A DNA stretch of 15,523 bases from Hadesarchaea archaeon DG-33 (GTDB lineage Archaea > Hadarchaeota > Hadarchaeia > Hadarchaeales > Hadarchaeaceae), in assembly GCA_001515185.1 (NCBI GenBank), contig LQHI01000076.1:1901-17423 (forward strand), in the 5' to 3' direction. This document shows, piece by piece, positions 13,572 through 15,523 of the stretch. Made by a program: the position numbers and the translations under genes. The notes below the pieces were generated by a model, which worked only from the letters and a program-made list of their open reading frames with translations, had not been told where the DNA came from and searched no databases. The number at the start of each line of letters is the position of its first letter. Position 1 is the stretch's first letter.

Positions 13572-14894
13572 ATGCTTGATGTAAAATTTGTGCGCAAAAA
13601 TCCTGACCTCGTAAAAGCAGATTTGGTCAAGCGGGGAGATCTAGCCAAAGGAGATCTAGCCAAAGTAAAGTGGGTCGACAATCTACTGAAATACGATGAA
13701 AATTGGAGAAAGTTGGCACTAGAAACAAATAAATTGAGGGAAAAGCGCAATAAAATCACTGCGGAAATAGCAAGGCTTAAAAAAGAGAACAAGGATGTAA
13801 CGGAGAAAACTAAAGAAGCGAAAAAAATCCCACAAAAAATAAAAAGTCTCGAACAAAAAGTGCAGGGCTACAGAAAAAAAATTGACCATATACTCCTTAA
13901 TCTTCCAAATTTAATGCACGAGTCAGTGCCGGTAGGCAAGGACGAAAACGACAACGTTGAAATAAGAAGGTGGGGCGAGATACCCAAATTTGACTTCACA
14001 CCAAAAGATCACATCGATCTCGCATTGAACCTCGACCTAGTTGACCTTGAGCGAGCTGCTAGGGTGGCGGGCGCGAGGTTCTATTACCTAAAGGGAGAAC
14101 TTGTTCAGTTAAACTATGCCGTAATAAAATTTGCACTCGATTTTATCACAAGAAAGGGGTTTGCTCTATTTCAGCCGCCTTACATGCTAAAGAGGAAACC
14201 ACTTGAGGGTGCGGTCGCTTTGTCCGATTTCGAGGATACCATCTACAAAATCGAGGGGGAAGACCTCTACATGCTGGCTACTTCTGAGCACGCGCTGCTG
14301 GCGTTACACATGAATGAGACATTGGATGGAAAGAGCTTGCCGATTAGGTATGGCGGGGTGAGCCCCTGTTTTAGGAAGGAGGCCGGAACACACGGCAGAG
14401 ATACTAAAGGGATATTTCGGGTTCATCAGTTTGAGAAAGTCGAGCAATTCATCTTCTGTAAACCTGAGGACTCATGGAAGAGGCACGAGGAATTGATTAC
14501 CAACGCTGAAGAGATATTCCAAAAACTCGGGCTGCCTTACAGAATAGTAAGCGTCTGCAGCGGCGACATGGGGACGGTAGCGGCGAAAAAATACGACCTT
14601 GAAACTTGGCTGCCCGGTCAGGGAAAATATCGAGAGGCGGCGTCATGCAGCAATTGCACTTCATACCAAGCCGTCAGATCAAACATACGATATAGAGACA
14701 AAACTGGTGAACCTTCAAAATTTGTTCACACCATAAATAGCACACTGGTGGCCACTGAAAGGGTTTTGATATCTATCCTAGAAAACTATCAGCAGAGGGA
14801 CGGCTCAATCCTAGTTCCGCCCGCATTGGTACCATACATGGGGGCCGAAAAAATAGGTCAGAAATTGGCGACTACAGGATGCTCTCAGCGGTAG
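13572..14894 (+). CDS. serS: Seryl-tRNA synthetase (standard class II type)
   Basis: 440 residues; charges tRNA-Ser with serine. The N-terminal tRNA-binding arm opens MLDVKFVRKNPDLV and forms a Lys/Glu-rich coiled coil (about 40-108). The class II core shows TSE (237-239), motif 2 with FRKE (267-270) and TKGIFRVHQFEKVEQF (278-293), and motif 3 with Arg397 and ILENYQ (402-407). This is the common bacterial/archaeal/eukaryotic type, not the rare methanogen type. The ATG at 13572 has GAGG seven bases upstream; an in-frame TTG at 13566 is less likely. Oddities: residues 22-31 are a perfect GDLAK duplication; the gene is much A/T-richer than its neighbours; after PYMG the last 16 residues are an atypical tail whose end overlaps the 3' end of convergent pcc1 by 23 bases. 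Acquisition by insertion is inferred. Confidence 0.95.
   Translation: MLDVKFVRKNPDLVKADLVKRGDLAKGDLAKVKWVDNLLKYDENWRKLALETNKLREKRNKITAEIARLKKENKDVTEKTKEAKKIPQKIKSLEQKVQGYRKKIDHILLNLPNLMHESVPVGKDENDNVEIRRWGEIPKFDFTPKDHIDLALNLDLVDLERAARVAGARFYYLKGELVQLNYAVIKFALDFITRKGFALFQPPYMLKRKPLEGAVALSDFEDTIYKIEGEDLYMLATSEHALLALHMNETLDGKSLPIRYGGVSPCFRKEAGTHGRDTKGIFRVHQFEKVEQFIFCKPEDSWKRHEELITNAEEIFQKLGLPYRIVSVCSGDMGTVAAKKYDLETWLPGQGKYREAASCSNCTSYQAVRSNIRYRDKTGEPSKFVHTINSTLVATERVLISILENYQQRDGSILVPPALVPYMGAEKIGQKLATTGCSQR
13635..13664 (+). repeat. Two perfect tandem copies of a 15-bp unit inside serS
   Basis: GGAGATCTAGCCAAA occurs at 13635-13649 and again at 13650-13664, head to tail and without mismatch. 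The unit is a multiple of three, so the frame is kept and residues GDLAK are duplicated just before the conserved KVKWVD segment of the tRNA-binding arm. Absence of synonymous change between copies points to a recent slippage or duplication. Confidence 0.95.
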
Positions 14895-15105
14895 AAGTGC
14901 ACGCTAGCAAGTCGTCGAGCGTTGCCAAGAGAGTTTCAATTTTGCCGTCAAGCTTTATCGTGCTGACCACTCGCGTGCCTCGTGCATCTGTCGCTACTTG
15001 GATACCTTTTGGAGCTTGATGGCTGTCCGGTATTAGTGCAACAGCTATAGCATTCGAAATACTCTCGCGTCCATAGGTGCAGCTCACTTTCGCACGCATT
15101 AGCAT
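14872..15105 (-). CDS. pcc1: KEOPS complex subunit Pcc1
   Basis: 77 residues, the size of archaeal Pcc1, the small dimerising subunit that bridges Kae1 in the KEOPS t6A complex. The sequence has the family pattern: a first beta strand, then a helix ending AVALIPDSHQAPKG (compare the usual AL.PDN...P.G), a strand pair VATDARGTRVVSTIKL, and a final helix LLATLDDLLACTSTAESIL. The identification rests on this pattern and on synteny with the DHH gene, as family conservation is low. ATGs occur at 15111, 15105 and 15099; GGAGG at 15112-15116 abuts the first and is six bases from the second, so 15105 is chosen. The DHH stop lies 16 bases upstream. Its 3' end overlaps convergent serS by 23 bases. Confidence 0.82.
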   Translation of the reverse strand: MLMRAKVSCTYGRESISNAIAVALIPDSHQAPKGIQVATDARGTRVVSTIKLDGKIETLLATLDDLLACTSTAESIL

Positions 15106-15121
15106 AAGCATCCTCCATAGT

Positions 15122-15523
15122 TCATTCGCTGCCTCCCGAGAGCGTTTGGTCGATCTTGACGATAAATTCGTCCATCCTTTCCCGTGGTATCCGAGCCGCG
15201 GCCGAGACATCATGGCCTCCGCCATTGCCTCCTACCTCTTTCGCGGCTTCAGCCAGAGCCCGCCCGACATTTACACCTTGTGCCGCTAGTATAGGAGTAC
15301 TCCGGGCCGAGACCTTGAGTTCCTCTGCGCTAACTTCCGTGATCCCTAGAATCGGGCGGTCTGTGGCGACGAGCCCGGACTCAATCGCGAGCGAGAGCGC
15401 CTCGCCTACCATGGTTGAGTCCACCACATTAGCGAAGTATATGTACCTCAATCGCGGTGTGAGCTTGAAGGAGTCGTGGTGGGAGACGAGCCATTCCAGC
15501 ACCTTCAGCATTTGCTCTTGGTG
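15122..15523 (-). CDS. DHH/DHHA1 family phosphoesterase (RecJ-like), 5' end outside window
   Basis: The frame is open to the right edge, giving the last 133 residues of a longer protein. The C-terminal DHHA1 domain is recognised by GGNGGGHDVSAAARIP (98-113, variant of GGGH..AAG) and the preceding AEELKVSARSTPIL...GVNVGRALAEAAKE. The N-terminal DHH catalytic domain is not in the window, so metal ligands cannot be checked. The family includes archaeal RecJ-like single-strand nucleases, among them the GINS-associated nuclease, and nano-RNA or cyclic dinucleotide phosphodiesterases. Synteny with pcc1 and rps3ae favours the archaeal RecJ/GAN type, an inference. An ATG at 15511 exists, but the coding similarity continues upstream. 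pcc1 follows after a 16-base gap. Confidence 0.85.
   Translation of the reverse strand, partial: HQEQMLKVLEWLVSHHDSFKLTPRLRYIYFANVVDSTMVGEALSLAIESGLVATDRPILGITEVSAEELKVSARSTPILAAQGVNVGRALAEAAKEVGGNGGGHDVSAAARIPRERMDEFIVKIDQTLSGGSE

Noticed and set aside
15106..15225. Longer start for Pcc1
   Set aside because: This part overlaps the DHHA1 coding frame and is unlike Pcc1; the GGAGG site places the start at 15105.
1..15523. CRISPR array, transposase, integrase, toxin-antitoxin or defence genes
   Set aside because: No regularly spaced repeats and no open frame with such motifs; essentially all sizeable frames are explained by the housekeeping genes listed or are their shadows.

Overview
The window is archaeal chromosome. 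It encodes archaeal/eukaryotic-type ribosomal proteins (eL15, eS1), the t6A/KEOPS subunits Kae1 and Pcc1, a stand-alone TRAM protein, an archaeal-type YchF-like GTPase, a DUF2095 protein and a Wtp tungstate/molybdate importer. Promoters are of TATA type (repeated TATAAGT-like boxes 48-51 bases before start codons), and Shine-Dalgarno sites are common. Its general character suggests an uncultured lineage, perhaps Bathyarchaeia or another TACK group, but taxonomy cannot be fixed from this sequence alone. There are no rRNA or tRNA genes, insertion sequences or CRISPR arrays. This is mostly a housekeeping region with high coding density.

Layout, left to right. (1) 1-3531, minus strand: wtpA-wtpB-wtpC, a complete ABC oxyanion importer with overlapping genes, followed by a coiled-coil protein of unknown function that runs off the left edge. 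An A/T-rich region with inverted repeats (about 3540-3600) lies in front of wtpA. (2) 3668-4941, plus strand: a small TRAM-domain protein, then kae1. (3) 5024-6952, minus strand: serA-rpl15e-COG1325 protein, closely packed behind a TATA box. (4) 7016-11292, minus strand: sugar-phosphate nucleotidyltransferase/acetyltransferase - DUF2095 protein - YchF-like GTPase - radical SAM protein, with 4-8 base gaps, which looks like one operon. (5) 11293-11470: the longest gene-free stretch in the right half, holding a promoter and an unexplained inverted repeat. (6) 11471-13423, minus strand: rps3ae-glmM. (7) 13572-14894, plus strand: serS, clearly A/T-richer than its neighbours. (8) 14872-15523, minus strand: a DHH/DHHA1 phosphoesterase (5' end outside the window) followed by pcc1.

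How the genes relate. GlmM (phosphoglucosamine mutase type) and the bifunctional nucleotidyltransferase form the last steps to UDP-GlcNAc or a similar UDP-sugar. Kae1 and Pcc1 are two KEOPS subunits for tRNA t6A synthesis. eL15, eS1, the YchF-like GTPase, the TRAM protein, the COG1325 protein and SerRS all belong to translation or RNA handling. WtpABC imports tungstate or molybdate for pterin cofactor enzymes.

The most interesting points are: the A/T-rich, opposite-strand serS that separates pcc1 from rps3ae and whose tail reads into pcc1; a 15-bp tandem duplication inside serS; the inverted repeats before wtpA; a cysteine-tailed DUF2095 protein and a radical SAM enzyme of unknown substrate in an operon with a YchF-like GTPase; and the inverted repeat at 11354-11412. 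I found no clear candidate for an entirely new multi-gene system.
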